Shown: piece by piece, positions 63,102-64,000 of the stretch
Layout of the letters: each line of letters starts with the position of its first letter
How positions within the stretch are numbered: the first letter of the stretch is position 1
NCBI RefSeq assembly: GCF_900141775.1
Contig: NZ_FSRI01000001.1
Span: 310,001-374,000 of the forward strand
Source of the DNA: Salinivibrio sp. ES.052
GTDB lineage: Bacteria; Pseudomonadota; Gammaproteobacteria; Enterobacterales; Vibrionaceae
Reading direction: 5' to 3'
Length of the DNA stretch: 64,000 bases
Program-made: the position numbers and the translations under genes
Notes under the pieces: generated by a model
Seen by the model: only the letters and a program-made list of their open reading frames with translations
Database searches by the model: none
What the model was told of the DNA's origin: nothing

Positions 63102-63857
63102 ATGAACATAGCAAGAAAAGCGGCTTGGACAGCGTGCGCTTTGATACTCACTTCCGGCAGTGCCTATGCCGATACGCGCGTGTCGGCAGGGGTGATCGGG
63201 GCGTTTTCACCACAGGTGTATAAAGACACGGATACCGATCCACTTGTGGTGCCGACCGTAAACGTTGATACAGAGCACTTTTACTTCCGTGGCCTGACGG
63301 CGGGCGCACGCCTGGCCCCGAAAGATGCAACACATAATCTTGTTTTATCAGCGACTTATGACCCACGCCGCTTTGATCCGGCAGACGCCGATGATCCACA
63401 GCTGAGCCAGCTCGACAAACGTGATACGTCGATTGTGGCGGCGTTAGCTTATCAGTACCACTCGCCGATAGGCCGTTTTCAGGTGCTAGCCGGGGAGGGG
63501 ATCACGCATGACAGAGACGGTGTTTATGGGGAAGTCAGCTGGAAATATGGGTTTAATCATCCGCGTTGGGGGGTCTCACCGGAAGCGGGCTACTCCTACA
63601 ACAGCCATGAACTCAATCAGCACCTGTATGGGATCAGCGAGAATGAAGCCACGCGGTCTGGTTTAGCCGCTTATGAGCCTGGTTCAGCCGGTCACTATTT
63701 TGCTGGGGTCAGTGGTTATTTTATGCTGACAAAACGTATCCAGTTATTGGGTGGTGCACGGTATACCAATCTGGATGACAATATTGCGGATAGCCCTATG
63801 GTTGACCAATCCACCGCCGCCTCTGGCTACTTAGGCATCAATTATATTTTTATGTGA
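63102..63857 (+). CDS. MipA/OmpV-family outer membrane protein
   Basis: The protein has a signal peptide ending near Ala22 (LTSGSAYADTR) and a beta-barrel-like body of about 230 residues ending NYIFM, a hydrophobic outer membrane C-terminus. MipA family members scaffold murein enzymes; OmpV is a vibrio porin-like protein. Three tandem ATGs occur; the third (MNIARKAAWT) sits seven bases after GAAGGA and gives 251 residues. Its gene is divergent from prkA. Family identity is good; its function here is not known. Confidence 0.8.
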   Translation: MNIARKAAWTACALILTSGSAYADTRVSAGVIGAFSPQVYKDTDTDPLVVPTVNVDTEHFYFRGLTAGARLAPKDATHNLVLSATYDPRRFDPADADDPQLSQLDKRDTSIVAALAYQYHSPIGRFQVLAGEGITHDRDGVYGEVSWKYGFNHPRWGVSPEAGYSYNSHELNQHLYGISENEATRSGLAAYEPGSAGHYFAGVSGYFMLTKRIQLLGGARYTNLDDNIADSPMVDQSTAASGYLGINYIFM

Positions 63858-63912
63858 TCCTGTTACCCAATAAAGCAGGCCGTGCCGGTGCTGAACGGCC
63901 TGTGAAAAGGAC

Positions 63913-64000
63913 TTAGCCTTGATAACGTTCATCCAGCAACTGGGTTGCTAACGTGTAACTTTGTCTGGGATGAACAACTTGGGTGGGCTGCTCAATGGCC
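63913..64000 (-). CDS. C-terminal end of an unidentified protein
   Basis: The last 88 bases hold the end of a leftward frame that reads into the window from the right, 28 codons ending in LATQLLDERYQG and TAA at 63913. A hairpin (CAGGCCGT/ACGGCCTG) lies just after its stop, between it and the MipA/OmpV gene. The fragment is too short to identify. Confidence 0.4.
   Translation of the reverse strand, partial: AIEQPTQVVHPRQSYTLATQLLDERYQG

Overview
The window is a stretch of chromosome from a gammaproteobacterium, most likely a member of the Vibrionaceae. The evidence is the fabB–pdxB–asd–fimV/hubP–truA–accD–folC–dedD–cvpA–purF order, a FadR with the roughly 40-residue insertion known from vibrios, adjacent nhaB and dsbB, a HubP-type polar landmark protein with acidic repeats, and comEA. 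Base composition is close to 50% GC by eye. The genus (for example Salinivibrio, Grimontia or Photobacterium relatives) cannot be settled from the sequence alone.

Region 1 (1-13.4 kb) holds biosynthesis genes: the end of fabB, pdxB overlapping asd, the very large repeat-rich hubP/fimV gene, truA, accD, folC, a SPOR protein (dedD) and cvpA-purF, with a clear PurR operator before cvpA. Region 2 (13.4-18.5 kb) holds a Yip1-family membrane protein, an RssB-like response regulator, rfaH, a double-receiver diguanylate cyclase and folD (second PurR box). Region 3 (18.8-28.4 kb) is the conserved protein-quality block: tRNA-Arg(TCT), tig, clpP, clpX, lon (with a heat-shock promoter), hupB, ppiD and comEA. 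The RssB-like protein and ClpXP could work together in sigma-S turnover.

Region 4 (28.4-31 kb) has two overlapping HD-domain nucleotide hydrolases (yfbR and a dGTPase-like gene) facing tapT. Region 5 (31-39.8 kb) has alaA and the complete menFDHBCE menaquinone operon. Region 6 (39.8-47 kb) is mixed: an LplT/acyltransferase fusion, TM2 and Tim44-like membrane proteins, two divergent cysteine-cluster proteins, and an AT-richer patch with an AraC regulator and a MATE efflux gene that carries a one-base frameshift. Region 7 (47-52.3 kb) is a suppressor-of-copper-sensitivity type thiol-redox operon (scsA-like, scsB, scsD, scsC), followed by a complete IS3-family insertion sequence with 25-bp inverted ends and a CTG target duplication. 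Region 8 (52.4-64 kb) has dusC, a YecA-like SEC-C protein, a Nudix hydrolase, dsbB, nhaB, fadR, the prkA-yeaH-ycgB stress operon, a MipA/OmpV outer membrane protein and the end of an unidentified gene.

Most of the window is ordinary core chromosome. I did not find a convincing wholly new system. The features most worth a second look are the two classes of near-perfect tandem repeats inside hubP (36 copies of a hexamer and six copies of a 177-bp unit), the frameshifted MATE gene beside its likely regulator, the Scs thiol-redox operon, the overlapping nucleotide-hydrolase pair, the divergent cysteine-cluster proteins, and several palindromes in intergenic regions.
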